Shown: in pieces, positions 41,991 to 50,919 of the stretch
Layout: each line of letters opens with the position of its first letter
Position numbering within the stretch: position 1 is the stretch's first letter
Origin: Paenibacillus_D sp047238105
Lineage (GTDB): Bacteria > Bacillota > Bacilli > Paenibacillales > Paenibacillaceae
Assembly: GCF_047238105.1 (NCBI RefSeq)
Contig: NZ_JBDFMD010000001.1
Span: 2,046,001-2,110,000, forward strand
DNA: 64,000 nt
Reading direction: 5' to 3'
The notes under the pieces: model-generated
Database searches by the model: none
Seen by the model: only the letters and a program-made list of their open reading frames with translations
What the model was told of the DNA's origin: nothing
Position numbers and translations under genes: made by a program

Positions 41991-42767
41991 TCAGTCACGA
42001 GACGCACGGTGTCTGGCGACACACGCTTCGCAGATACAAGCTTTGCCTGCCAGCTCTTCCGGCACCTGCTCTCGCAGTTCGCGGGGGACCGCCGTTCGGT
42101 AGCACCAGCAGTCCTCGATGGCCGTCCCTCTTAGCACACCGCACCTGTTGTCTCCGCCGCAAAGGGGGCAGCGGGCCTCCGCCGCAGTCTGCAGCAACCG
42201 GTCGACCTCGGCGATCCACCGTGCTGCCGGATCCGCCAGCACGGTTCGCCAACCGAGCGCGCGCGCCGGCGCGAGATTGCAGTCCTGATCATCGACGAAG
42301 ATGACGAGGGCCGCAGACGGCAGCTTGCTCTGCACGCGATCGTAGATCCGGGGATCGGGCTTGCATACGCCCGCTTGACTGGATACGGTTAGCGAAGCAA
42401 TCGTGTCGCCAATGGCAGACAGCGGCTCTTCCAGCCATTCATGCCGGTGATTGGTCAGCAGATGGACGTCCGCCGTCCGGCTCCACCTCGCGACTTCCCC
42501 AAGTGCCGGGAGCGGTTGGAGGTTCGCTTTTAGCGCCGTTTGCAGCAGCGCGGGATCGATGCCAGGCAGCACTCCGGTGAACCAGTGCCAGAATTCTTCT
42601 TCACTCATCCGGCCATGCCACAGCGCCTCTCGGGCTTCGGCCCGGAACCGCGCCTGCACATCAGCCCCGGATATACCCGCGGCTCCGGCTGCCGCCTTCC
42701 AAAGACCCGGAGACAGATTGGTGAGCAGCACGCCTGCGACATCCAGCACCAGCTGCGGTTTGGTCAT
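41991..42767 (-). CDS. HAD hydrolase fused to a cysteine-rich CWC domain
   Basis: A 258-residue fusion. The first 200 residues are a HAD-like phosphatase: LVLDVAGVL replaces the usual DxDxT start (only the first Asp is kept), LLTNHR is motif II, CKPDPRIY holds the motif III Lys, and FVDDQDCNL is motif IV. The last 60 residues are a Cys-rich CWC domain: CPLCGGDNRC, DCWC, CICEACV. CWC proteins are normally stand-alone, so the fusion is of note. The missing second Asp suggests altered or lost phosphatase activity. The start at 42767 follows GAGGGG. Confidence 0.78.
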   Translation of the reverse strand: MTKPQLVLDVAGVLLTNLSPGLWKAAAGAAGISGADVQARFRAEAREALWHGRMSEEEFWHWFTGVLPGIDPALLQTALKANLQPLPALGEVARWSRTADVHLLTNHRHEWLEEPLSAIGDTIASLTVSSQAGVCKPDPRIYDRVQSKLPSAALVIFVDDQDCNLAPARALGWRTVLADPAARWIAEVDRLLQTAAEARCPLCGGDNRCGVLRGTAIEDCWCYRTAVPRELREQVPEELAGKACICEACVARHRASRD

Positions 42768-42907
42768 GTTGACTTTTCCCCTCTCTGAATGCGTTACGTC
42801 CGAACGGCTGGAGGTCCCGCATACGGAAGAGGACACCCCCAGCCCGGGGATGCCCTCTCGATCGAGCACCCAGCCCGTCTTGGGACGCTGCTAAGGCCAC
42901 TCTATCA

Positions 42908-43825
42908 TCATGTGTCTTGCTGCGCAATGTCTTCCTCGACCTGGATTCCCCCGTCCGCCCCTTCGGTCAGACGCAGGAAGATCGGCCGCTCATCCGGCGT
43001 ACGGTTCGGCGTATGAATCGTCAGCATCAGCTCACCGTCGAAGGTGCGAAACACCATGCCGTGCCCCCCGTCATTGCTGTACAGCGGCTCTTCGCCATGC
43101 TTCCAAGGGCCGGTTACGGTGCCGGATGCGGAGGTGGCGATGCCGAGCGCGTACCGGTTGTTGATGAAGCCTGCCCACAACATCTGGAGCTCGCCGCTCG
43201 GGGAGCGGAACAGATACGGCCCGTCGGTCACATAATTGTCCTGGTCCGGATACCGCGGCGCATGGAACGGCGTCGTCCACGGCGCTTCCGAAGCCCGGAA
43301 CAGGACGACAGGCTCGGAGACCGCCTGCCGCAGATCGGCCGACAGGCGCATCGCGCAGATCTCACCGTCTGCGACCTGCTGCCACTCGTGGCAGAAGACC
43401 ATCCACGGATCGCCCTGCTCGTCGATGTACAGACTGCCGTCGAGCGAGCTCCACGCCTTCGGCGTCACCGGCCCGTCGCTGTGCGGCTTGTACGGTCCCA
43501 ACAGCTCTTCTGCGGCCAGAACCGCCGTACCGAGCAGATCGTTGTCCCGCCTGCGGAAGGTGGCGAACATGTAATAGCTGCCGTCATGCGCGTAAACTTC
43601 CGGTGCCCAGAAGTTCTTGTCGGCGAAGAAATCCTCGTCCGGCCGGAACACCTGATAAGGTCCCTCCCAGTGCTGCAGATCGTCGCCAACATAAGCGTCG
43701 AAGCCTGTGCCGGGTCCCCAGATGTTTTTGTCCGTGCTGCCGAACAAAAAATACCGCCTCGTTGCCAGATCCGGTACGACGAACGGGTCGCGGATCTGCA
43801 CCTCTTGATTGGTTAGTTTGGCCAT
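42908..43825 (-). CDS. Glycoside hydrolase family 43
   Basis: A 305-residue five-bladed beta-propeller enzyme, arabinanase/xylosidase type. IRDPFVV gives the base Asp, FFADKNFWAPEVY and SLDGSLYID (second Asp) follow, and VTDGPYLF marks the place of the acid. No signal peptide, so it likely acts on imported oligosaccharides. The start is the ATG at 43825 (MAKLTNQEVQIRDPF). The longer frame up to 43969 only reads through the 51-bp repeats. Confidence 0.85.
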   Translation of the reverse strand: MAKLTNQEVQIRDPFVVPDLATRRYFLFGSTDKNIWGPGTGFDAYVGDDLQHWEGPYQVFRPDEDFFADKNFWAPEVYAHDGSYYMFATFRRRDNDLLGTAVLAAEELLGPYKPHSDGPVTPKAWSSLDGSLYIDEQGDPWMVFCHEWQQVADGEICAMRLSADLRQAVSEPVVLFRASEAPWTTPFHAPRYPDQDNYVTDGPYLFRSPSGELQMLWAGFINNRYALGIATSASGTVTGPWKHGEEPLYSNDGGHGMVFRTFDGELMLTIHTPNRTPDERPIFLRLTEGADGGIQVEEDIAQQDT

Positions 43826-43893
43826 CTTTGCTTCATCCTTTCTATGGTGGACTGTATGCCGCCTGCTCGAGCGTCCCGCCCCATTTTTGCGGA

Positions 43894-44030
43894 ATTCAAG
43901 TAACTTTTTACCCCTGGTTAGCGCACCCACCGGCTTTTCCCGCGATTCAAGTAACATTTTACCCCTCATTGGGCGCCCCGACCGACTTTGACCGGATTCA
44001 AGTAACTTTTTACCCCTGGTTGGCTCTTCG
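43894..44030. repeat. Three tandem 51-bp units (family B)
   Basis: ATTCAAGTAAC starts at 43894, 43945 and 43996, exactly 51 bases apart; each is followed by an ACTTTTTACCCCTGG-like run. This is the same family as at 5101. Here it lies between two genes on the same strand, inside the glycoside hydrolase block, unlike the other arrays. Confidence 0.88.
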
Positions 44031-44142
44031 GCCTACTCCCGGGCACCCGCCAGCTAGGCGTTCACAAACGCCCTCTCCTACTCCGCCCTGCCCGCACCGC
44101 GCCAATGCCACGAAGACCACACGCAATCGATCAGCCCCCGCC

Positions 44143-45792
44143 TCAAGCGTAGGCCGGCGGCACCACGCCGATCTGCCGCTCCGCCTGGAGCGTCCCGCCG
44201 CGATACGCGAGCCAGTCGTTGCCCGCTGCGACAAACGGGAGCTCCCTGCCTCCGTAGAACACCGCGCCTTCGATGCTTCTGGCACTCATGCCGATCACGC
44301 CGAGGAGCGCGCCCGCCCGGTCGGTGACGATCCGCACGCCGTATGGGAACCGCATATGCAGCTCGCCGTCCCGGTAGATCGCGCAGCCCTCGCGGGTGTT
44401 GACCAGCTCATACTTCACACCGTCTGTGTCCCTGCTGTAAGCCGTCTCTCCGGCGACCGTCTCGCCGTGATCCATCGCATAGGGGATGAGGCCCGTAAAC
44501 CACAGCTCGTCCTCCGCCGTCGGCAGAATGCCGCTCAGCCGCTCGACGAAATCGAGCAGACAGAGGATCGCCGGGGAATAGGTCTCGGTGAAGCCTTCCT
44601 GGCCGGTCCAAGGACTGAGCGTCTGCGCGAACCGCTCCGTATGCGCCATCGCCGAGAGGATCGGCTGGATCACCCAGGTCAGCTCGACATAGCGGTGATG
44701 CGTCTCGAACGCATGCGCCGTGCGGATCAGGCTGAGGAAGTTGGACGGACCAGCCCAGCTGTTGTAGCTGGAGCTCGGATCGAAGCGCGGATCATCCATA
44801 GCGATCGAGGTATACGGGTACTTGGCAAAAAACTTGCGCGTATTGAGCAGATACCGCCGCAGCGCCGCATCAAAAAACGCCCGGTCGCCGACCTCGCACG
44901 CCAGCACCCGCAGCAGCACGTCCGACTGCACCTTGACGTGCTGGTCATGGCGGTCGCGGTCATAGAAGAAATGGTCGTCTTCGTCAAAGCAATATCGGAA
45001 CAAGCTTTGCAGCGACGCCTCGGCCTTGGTCCGCCACCCTGCGCCGCTCTCTCCCAGCTCCTCGGCCATCCGCGCCAGATAGAGACGCTGGCAGTACACA
45101 TTGGCTGTCAGATCGGGAGCGAGGAACGGCAGCATGGGCGAGTCGGGGTCAACTTGCGTTGCGTCGCCTTGATGCGGCGTATCCGGCACATGCCAGAAGC
45201 GCGGCGACAGATCGTGCCCCGTATCAAACGTACAGAACGCTTCGACGCAGCCTGTGCCGCGCGTATCGCGGTACTCTGCCAGCCACGCGTCGTAACGTGC
45301 CATCGCCTCGTACATCGTGCGCAGGAATGTTTTGTCCCGGCCATGCAGCGCATAATGCCGCCACACGCTGCGGGCAAGCGGCGTCACCAGCTGGATCTGG
45401 CGGTAGGCCGGACCTTGCTCGGTCACTTTGTAGGGGAACATGCCGTCCTCCCGCTGATGCTTTGCAAACGAAAGGTACGTCGCCTCGGAGACCTCCGGGA
45501 CGAACCGCGAGAGCAGCTCGGCATTGATCGTGCCTGTACTCTCCAGCCAGCACCCGAGGTAGATGCCGCCTTCATGCAGGATCGGTTCGCCTCCCCCTGT
45601 CGGTACGATGCAGTCCAACAGCTTTCTTACGGCCAGCTCCCAGACGCTCTCAAGCTTGCCTGCGGCCGCTGCAAACTGCACGCCCGTCGCTGCGAATCGA
45701 CGGAGCACCGCCTCGTCTCCCGGTTTGCCCAGCTCGCCTACACGTGTCTGCAGGTCCGCCTCCCGCAGTCTGCTCAGCAATGAATCATTCAT
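44143..45792 (-). CDS. Six-hairpin (MGH1-like) glycoside hydrolase
   Basis: A 549-residue alpha/alpha-barrel protein of the MGH1/trehalase-like kind. Helical pairs run through the protein; GIYLGCWLESTG, HQREDGMFPYKV, DTGHDLSPRFW, SSYNSWAGPSNFL and TGQEGFTETYSP look like the sugar-binding loops. No signal peptide. It sits in the operon of a sugar ABC transporter and a GH43 enzyme, suggesting breakdown of a plant wall oligosaccharide. Exact substrate unknown. Confidence 0.72.
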   Translation of the reverse strand: MNDSLLSRLREADLQTRVGELGKPGDEAVLRRFAATGVQFAAAAGKLESVWELAVRKLLDCIVPTGGGEPILHEGGIYLGCWLESTGTINAELLSRFVPEVSEATYLSFAKHQREDGMFPYKVTEQGPAYRQIQLVTPLARSVWRHYALHGRDKTFLRTMYEAMARYDAWLAEYRDTRGTGCVEAFCTFDTGHDLSPRFWHVPDTPHQGDATQVDPDSPMLPFLAPDLTANVYCQRLYLARMAEELGESGAGWRTKAEASLQSLFRYCFDEDDHFFYDRDRHDQHVKVQSDVLLRVLACEVGDRAFFDAALRRYLLNTRKFFAKYPYTSIAMDDPRFDPSSSYNSWAGPSNFLSLIRTAHAFETHHRYVELTWVIQPILSAMAHTERFAQTLSPWTGQEGFTETYSPAILCLLDFVERLSGILPTAEDELWFTGLIPYAMDHGETVAGETAYSRDTDGVKYELVNTREGCAIYRDGELHMRFPYGVRIVTDRAGALLGVIGMSARSIEGAVFYGGRELPFVAAGNDWLAYRGGTLQAERQIGVVPPAYA

Positions 45793-46117
45793 CCGCTACA
45801 CCCTCTCCTGGTTTTGTTGCTTGTACCGATCATGACATAAGCCCTGCCAGTACGCCAGTCTTGATCGGCATAGCAGGACAATATCCGGGCGTCTGCCGGC
45901 GTTAGCATGTACACCGTCCCCGCAGGTCTGGCTTCACACCACTCATCACTCGTACCGCCCCTGTCAGGGTTGCACACCCTTGGACTCTGGCTTCTCGGCA
46001 ACGACCGCTTCAATCGCGCAGCTTGCTCCCAACTGCAACCGCTATTCATGCCAACAGGCTGCCGGGGCACGGCAGCCTGTTGGGCCTTGCTATCCTATCC
46101 TCTTGCTTGCGGCCGGA
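45793..46117. other. Gap between binding-protein and hydrolase genes with RNA hairpin
   Basis: No gene is supported. The only clear structure is the stem-loop at 46052-46082. Confidence 0.5.
46052..46082 (-). other. Stem-loop after the sugar-binding-protein gene
   Basis: CAACAGGCTGCC and its perfect complement around a seven-base loop, 36 bases past the binding-protein stop, without a T-run. In such operons a stem here commonly protects the binding-protein part of the mRNA so that it is made in excess. Confidence 0.55.
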
Positions 46118-47479
46118 TTACTGCGCTTGGATGTTGCTGTTGAAGATGCGTACGGTGCCGCTGTAGAAGTCCGCTACTGCCTGCTCGACATTTTTGCGTC
46201 CGAACCCGATCTCCTGTACCGACTTCTCCGCCAGCGTCGTGAACTCGGTGTTGCCCGGCATGTTGTAGCTGACGTTGAACGGCTCGGTCTTCGTCGCTTC
46301 GGAGACGCGGCTCGTATAATCATAGACGATCTGCTGCACTTCGTCGGTCTCCTTCTCCAGCAGCGCACGGTTCTGGGCCGTCACCGGCACGCCGCGGTCG
46401 TTGCCGAGGATCTTGGCGGCTTCCGGATCGTTGATGAAGAAATTGATCAGCATCGCTACTTCCTCCGGATGCTCGGTCTTGGCGTAACCGGAGAGGCCTT
46501 GGCTCGATTCGAAGACGACACCGGTCCCCTTCTCGCCTCTCGGCACTTGGACCATCGTCAATTTGTCTTCGGTCAGACTTTGATGCGCGGCCAACTGGTT
46601 GGACGGGATCAGACCCATCGCGACCTGACCGGTGACGATGAGCGATTTGCTCGTGTCGCCCTGCGGATGCGAGACGGCCAGCTCAGGGGTGACGATGCCG
46701 CCGCCCTGTGCGGTTTCTTCCCAATATTGGAACCAGTTGACGATATCCGCTTCCTCAAAGCCCAACTGGTTGTTCTCCATGTCATAGAGCTGCTTGCCGT
46801 GTTGCTTCAGGTAGATGTCCATGCCTTCCACTGTGAAGTTGTAGCTGCCATAGACGCCGTCCAGCTTGCCTGCGATCTCGTTGCTGATGCGCGCATAGTC
46901 TTCCCAGTTCCAGCCGTCCTCCGGCAGCGGCATCCCCGCTTCCTCGAACAGCCGCTCGTTCAGCACGATGCCTCTCGCATTGGCGCCCGCAGAGATATGA
47001 ACCAGCTTGCCGCCAAGGTCGCCATACTCGATCATGGCCTCGTCCATGTCGGAGAGATCCAGTTGGTTGCCTACATAGGGTTCGAGGTCGAGCAGTACGC
47101 CTTTGGTCGCGTAGTCGACGACGTTGCCGCCGAGGAAAAATACATCCGCCGCCGTACCCGACGCCAGCTGCGTATTGAGCTTGTCGAAGTAGCCAGTAGC
47201 CGGCGAGAACTCGCCGATGATACGGATATTCGGGTGCTTCTCCTGGAACAGCTGCAGCACTTGGTTGGTGATGTCGGCGCGTTTCTGGTCGCCCCACCAC
47301 ATGATGCGGAGCTCGACCTCTGCGTCTTCGCTGCCTGCCGGCGGTGTGGTCGTTCCGCCTTGTGCTTCATTGCCCGGCGTGTTGCCGCCTCCCGCGCCGG
47401 GACTGCTCGTGCCCCCGGAACAAGCGGTTACGAATGTCAGTACCATGATCAGCGCTACCATCAGCATCCGTTTTTTCAT
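46118..47479 (-). CDS. Sugar ABC transporter, lipoprotein binding protein
   Basis: A 453-residue family 1 extracellular solute-binding protein. It has a lipoprotein signal (LIMVLTFVTAC, the Cys being lipidated), a Gly/Ser/Thr linker, then the two-lobe fold beginning ELRIMWWGDQKRADI. It catches an oligosaccharide for the two permeases upstream. As usual for this group, no ATPase is encoded nearby; a shared MsmX-type ATPase elsewhere is expected. The ATG at 47479 gives the proper signal peptide after GGGGGAG. Confidence 0.9.
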   Translation of the reverse strand: MKKRMLMVALIMVLTFVTACSGGTSSPGAGGGNTPGNEAQGGTTTPPAGSEDAEVELRIMWWGDQKRADITNQVLQLFQEKHPNIRIIGEFSPATGYFDKLNTQLASGTAADVFFLGGNVVDYATKGVLLDLEPYVGNQLDLSDMDEAMIEYGDLGGKLVHISAGANARGIVLNERLFEEAGMPLPEDGWNWEDYARISNEIAGKLDGVYGSYNFTVEGMDIYLKQHGKQLYDMENNQLGFEEADIVNWFQYWEETAQGGGIVTPELAVSHPQGDTSKSLIVTGQVAMGLIPSNQLAAHQSLTEDKLTMVQVPRGEKGTGVVFESSQGLSGYAKTEHPEEVAMLINFFINDPEAAKILGNDRGVPVTAQNRALLEKETDEVQQIVYDYTSRVSEATKTEPFNVSYNMPGNTEFTTLAEKSVQEIGFGRKNVEQAVADFYSGTVRIFNSNIQAQ

Positions 47480-47646
47480 CGTTTTTTTCTCCCCCATACA
47501 AGTAGTTGTCCTGCTTGCTTACACTTGCTATGTTAAGCCAATCCCCCAGCCGGATGAATGCGATTCCTTCGGCTGTTGATTCGTTATTTTTTCGGATAAA
47601 AAGTTCGGTGAACACTAGACCTGCGTGGAGCGGATCGCGCTTCCGT

Positions 47647-48486
47647 TTATTTTAACCCGGTGGTCGCGATCCCTTCCAGGAAATAACGCTGGAAGATCAT
47701 AAAGATCAGCGAGATCGGCACCAGCGACAAGGTCGACATGGCCAGCAGCGCGCCCCAATCCGACGAGCCCGACGGGTCAAACAGCGAACGGATCCCCAGC
47801 TGTACGGTGAACAGGCGGACATCGCTCAGGTAGATCATCTGGCTGAAGAAATCGTCCCAGCTCCAGATGAAGGTGAAGATCGCCGTCGTGATCAGCGCGG
47901 GCAGCAGCAGCGGCAGGATGATGCGCCAATAGATCTGCGATTGGCCGCAGCCGTCGATCGTCGCGCTCTCGTCCAGCTCCCGCGGGATGCCGCGGATGAA
48001 CTGCACCATCAGCAGGATGAAAAAGGAGTCCGTGGCCAGCCATTTCGGCAGCACCAGCGGGTAATACGTGTTGATCCACGACAGCTCGTTGAAGATGATA
48101 TACTGCGGGATCAGTGTGACGTGATACGGCAGCATGATCGTCACCAGCATCATCGCGAACAGCAGGCTCTTGAGCCGGAAGTTGAGCCGGCCAAAGGCAA
48201 AGGCCGCGAGCGAGCAGGTGATGACATTGCCCAGTACGCTGAGTACCGAGATGACCGCCGAATTCAGGAAAAACGTCCCGAAGGAGATGCCCGACAGCCC
48301 GCGCCAGCCGTTGATGTAATTATCCAGCGTGAACGTCGAAGGCCATAGTCCCGGCTGCGAGAAGATCTGCGTGTTGGGCTTGAACGAGCTGCTGATCAGC
48401 CAGAGGACCGGATAGAGCATGAGCAGCCCGAAGCCGATGATCAGCAGATGCTTGAGACCCTTGGTGTAGATAAGCTTGGCTTGCAT
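47647..48486 (-). CDS. Sugar ABC transporter permease, MalG type
   Basis: A 279-residue inner membrane protein with six helices and the EAA loop ELDESATIDGCGQSQIYWRI typical of carbohydrate importers. It starts six bases after the other permease gene and pairs with it to form the channel. Confidence 0.9.
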   Translation of the reverse strand: MQAKLIYTKGLKHLLIIGFGLLMLYPVLWLISSSFKPNTQIFSQPGLWPSTFTLDNYINGWRGLSGISFGTFFLNSAVISVLSVLGNVITCSLAAFAFGRLNFRLKSLLFAMMLVTIMLPYHVTLIPQYIIFNELSWINTYYPLVLPKWLATDSFFILLMVQFIRGIPRELDESATIDGCGQSQIYWRIILPLLLPALITTAIFTFIWSWDDFFSQMIYLSDVRLFTVQLGIRSLFDPSGSSDWGALLAMSTLSLVPISLIFMIFQRYFLEGIATTGLK

Positions 48487-48492
48487 CAGTGA

Positions 48493-49407
48493 TTACCTCC
48501 CATCCTTGCTGTCCCCGTAGAAGACCCAGAACTTCGAGGTGAGGAACAAGATTGCCGTGAAGCCGCCGATGATCAGCAGCATCATCCAGGCGAGCGCTGC
48601 GGCATACCCCATGTTGAAGTAAGAGAAGCCTTGCAGGTACAGATAGAGCGTGTAGAACATCGTCGCATCAAGCGGCCCGCCGCGTCCGTCGCCGATCACG
48701 AAGGCCGGGGTGAACACCTGGAATGAATTGATCATGCTCATGATCAGGTTGAAGAAAATGACCGGCGTCAGCATCGGCAGCGTGATCTTGAAAAACTGCC
48801 CGATCTTGCCGGCGCCGTCCATCTGAGCAGCCTCGTACAGATCGCCGGGGACCTGCTTCAGACCGGCCAGGAAGATGACCATCGCCGAGCCGAACTGCCA
48901 GATCGAGAGCGTAACGATCGTGTAGACGATATAGTCCGGATGTGAGATCCAGGATGGGCCGGTGATGCCGAAAAAGCTGAGCAGCTTGTTGACGGCGCCG
49001 CCGCCGTCAAAGATCTGCCGCCAGACGATGGCGATCGCGACGCTGCCGCCAAGCAGCGACGGGATGTAATAGACTGTGCGGTAGATGCCGAGGGCGCGAA
49101 TGCCCTTGTTGAGCGCCATTGCCACGAACAGGGCAAATGCGAGGCGCAGCGGCACGGACAGGAACACGTAGGTGAAGGTCAGCCACAGCGAGCCGCTAAA
49201 CGTGCTGTCTTCCGTAAAAATCTGCCGGAAGTTGTCTAATCCAATCCACGTTGGCGGACTCAGCAGATCGTACTTGGTCATCGAGAGGTAGAGCGAGCCC
49301 AGCATCGGTCCGGCAGTCAAGCCGAGAAAACCGATCAGCCAAGGCAGCAGGAACAGATAAGCGGTTCGGTTGTGCTGAGTGATTTTGAGCCGTTTGGCGG
49401 CGCGCAT
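48493..49407 (-). CDS. Sugar ABC transporter permease, MalF type
   Basis: A 304-residue permease with six helices and EAA loop LYEAAQMDGAGKIGQFFKI. It is the first gene of the transporter operon. The ATG at 49407 follows GAGGAGGAGG, and the protein then opens with a basic stretch before the first helix (AYLFLLPWLIGFLG). A longer frame to 49482 is not needed. Confidence 0.9.
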   Translation of the reverse strand: MRAAKRLKITQHNRTAYLFLLPWLIGFLGLTAGPMLGSLYLSMTKYDLLSPPTWIGLDNFRQIFTEDSTFSGSLWLTFTYVFLSVPLRLAFALFVAMALNKGIRALGIYRTVYYIPSLLGGSVAIAIVWRQIFDGGGAVNKLLSFFGITGPSWISHPDYIVYTIVTLSIWQFGSAMVIFLAGLKQVPGDLYEAAQMDGAGKIGQFFKITLPMLTPVIFFNLIMSMINSFQVFTPAFVIGDGRGGPLDATMFYTLYLYLQGFSYFNMGYAAALAWMMLLIIGGFTAILFLTSKFWVFYGDSKDGR

Positions 49408-49532
49408 AGCAGGCCTCCTCCTCTGGTTGCAGCATGTGATTGATTCCATCTTACCGGGGAGGCAGCTGGTGATGAATCGCATTTCTTCGGGAGTTGGCTA
49501 TTAATTTTTTCGGATGGGGGGTAGAAGGCGTG

Positions 49533-49615
49533 GCGCAGGAGAAAACGGGATGGTATGGTAGAGCAAAACGAAATGGCGCAAGGAACGACGAGATGGTATG
49601 GTATAGCAAAACGGA
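49533..49615 (+). repeat. Direct repeat, 43-bp period, two copies
   Basis: GATGGTATGGTA-AGCAAAACG occurs at 49549 and 49592, each preceded by a GGCGCA-GGA-like run. It lies in the leader of the DUF3626 gene, with the open frame running through it. Confidence 0.6.
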
Positions 49616-49638
49616 GCGGGAAGGAAGTGCTGGAGAAC

Positions 49639-50898
49639 ATGTCCTATCAGTTGACCCAGGCACAGCAGGCGGCACTGGATCACATCACGGACTATGCGCT
49701 CGGTCGGGAGTCTGCTGCTCAGCAGGTGCTGGCGGAGATCCGGGCGATGTGCGATATCTCGGACGGGGATTATCGGGAGGCGGTGTTGTCGCTCAAGCGG
49801 CATGCCCGGATTGCGCTGCATTTCCACCCGGACCGGTTGGTTCACACAGGGGTCACGGTAGCTGAGTCGCTGCTGGCGCAGGGAATGTACACCAACCAGT
49901 TCGAGAGCGGCATCTCGAACGGCAGTGTCACCGCCTATCCCGGCGGCCAGCGTGATCTGTGGGAGCGGCAGTTGTTTGGCGGTGCTTATCACAGCGAGGT
50001 TAGAAGCGGCGGGAGCAGCGAGTCCCGGAGCGGCGGGAGCGAGTTTAGGAGTGGCGAGTCTGGGGACAGTGGAAGGCTTGGGAGTGGCGGTGGTGAGTCC
50101 GATGAGAGCGGCGGGGTTGGGAGTGACGAGTCCGATGAGAGCGGCGATCTTAGGGATCGTGATAGCGGGTTTGATGGCAGCGAGCGCCCCAAGTATGGCG
50201 CGCTCGACCTGATGCTGCATCCAGATGGACCTTCGCCGCGCTTCGGCTCGTGTTATCTGCTGCTGAAGCCGTCCGTCTCGGAGCGCGCCACCTTCACCTA
50301 CCTCGACTCGCACCAGCTGCCGGAAGAGAAGTGCACGTACCGTGCTTTTGACGGCATGATGGCCGCGATCCTGCGGGATGCGTTTCTCGCCGACTTTGCG
50401 GTTGGCGAGCGCAACCTGACACCGCCCCGCTTGATCGCGCATCTGCGGGAGCGTCTGGCGGCTCCCGTGGCTGAGCGTTTGCGCGGCCAGCCCGCGCGCA
50501 ATCTCAATCATTATGTCGAAGCCCAGGTGCATGGCTCGGTATCCTTGGCTGAGGACGCCGAGGCGCTGGTCGCGGATCCTTCGTTCCGAGGCACGCCGGC
50601 TGGCGCGGCGCTGGAGCAGCTCTGCCAGTCATACCGGCTGGCGCTGCATTGGCACAGCGGCTTCGCCATGGACGCCGCAGAGGTGCCGCCGGACTTCCGC
50701 GGACGGGCGATGCCTTCACTCGCCGCGCGCATCGCCGAGGGCGGCCGCGTCGATGCCGCCCGGATCGGCGCTGCGGCCGTCGATGTCCGGCGCCACCCCG
50801 AGCGCTGGCAGGACCGCGGCGAGCCGGCCCAGGTGCTGCAGGAGCTCAAGCTGCTCTGGCATGTGCTGGTGCGGTTTGGGGAGCAAGCCTCCGGCTAG
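49639..50898 (+). CDS. DUF3626 protein with a Ser/Gly-rich insertion
   Basis: A 419-residue protein of the DUF3626 family, function unknown. The family motif HFHPDR follows a helical N-terminus (LTQAQQAALDHI), and ALDLMLHPDGPSPRFGSCYLLL marks the core. Residues about 125-185 are a Ser/Gly/Glu/Asp repeat (SGGS, SGES, DESG) that looks like a slippage-expanded loop. The start at 49639 is the first codon of the conserved part; a longer frame from 49555 reads through the 43-bp repeat. Confidence 0.72.
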   Translation: MSYQLTQAQQAALDHITDYALGRESAAQQVLAEIRAMCDISDGDYREAVLSLKRHARIALHFHPDRLVHTGVTVAESLLAQGMYTNQFESGISNGSVTAYPGGQRDLWERQLFGGAYHSEVRSGGSSESRSGGSEFRSGESGDSGRLGSGGGESDESGGVGSDESDESGDLRDRDSGFDGSERPKYGALDLMLHPDGPSPRFGSCYLLLKPSVSERATFTYLDSHQLPEEKCTYRAFDGMMAAILRDAFLADFAVGERNLTPPRLIAHLRERLAAPVAERLRGQPARNLNHYVEAQVHGSVSLAEDAEALVADPSFRGTPAGAALEQLCQSYRLALHWHSGFAMDAAEVPPDFRGRAMPSLAARIAEGGRVDAARIGAAAVDVRRHPERWQDRGEPAQVLQELKLLWHVLVRFGEQASG

Positions 50899-50919
50899 CC
50901 CGACGTCACGCTTGCGGAA

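Noticed and set aside
43603..47536. Very long plus-strand frames (726 and 518 codons) opposite the hydrolase and binding-protein genes
   Set aside because: Their length comes from GC-rich codon bias on the other strand; composition is Arg/His/Pro-rich with no fold.
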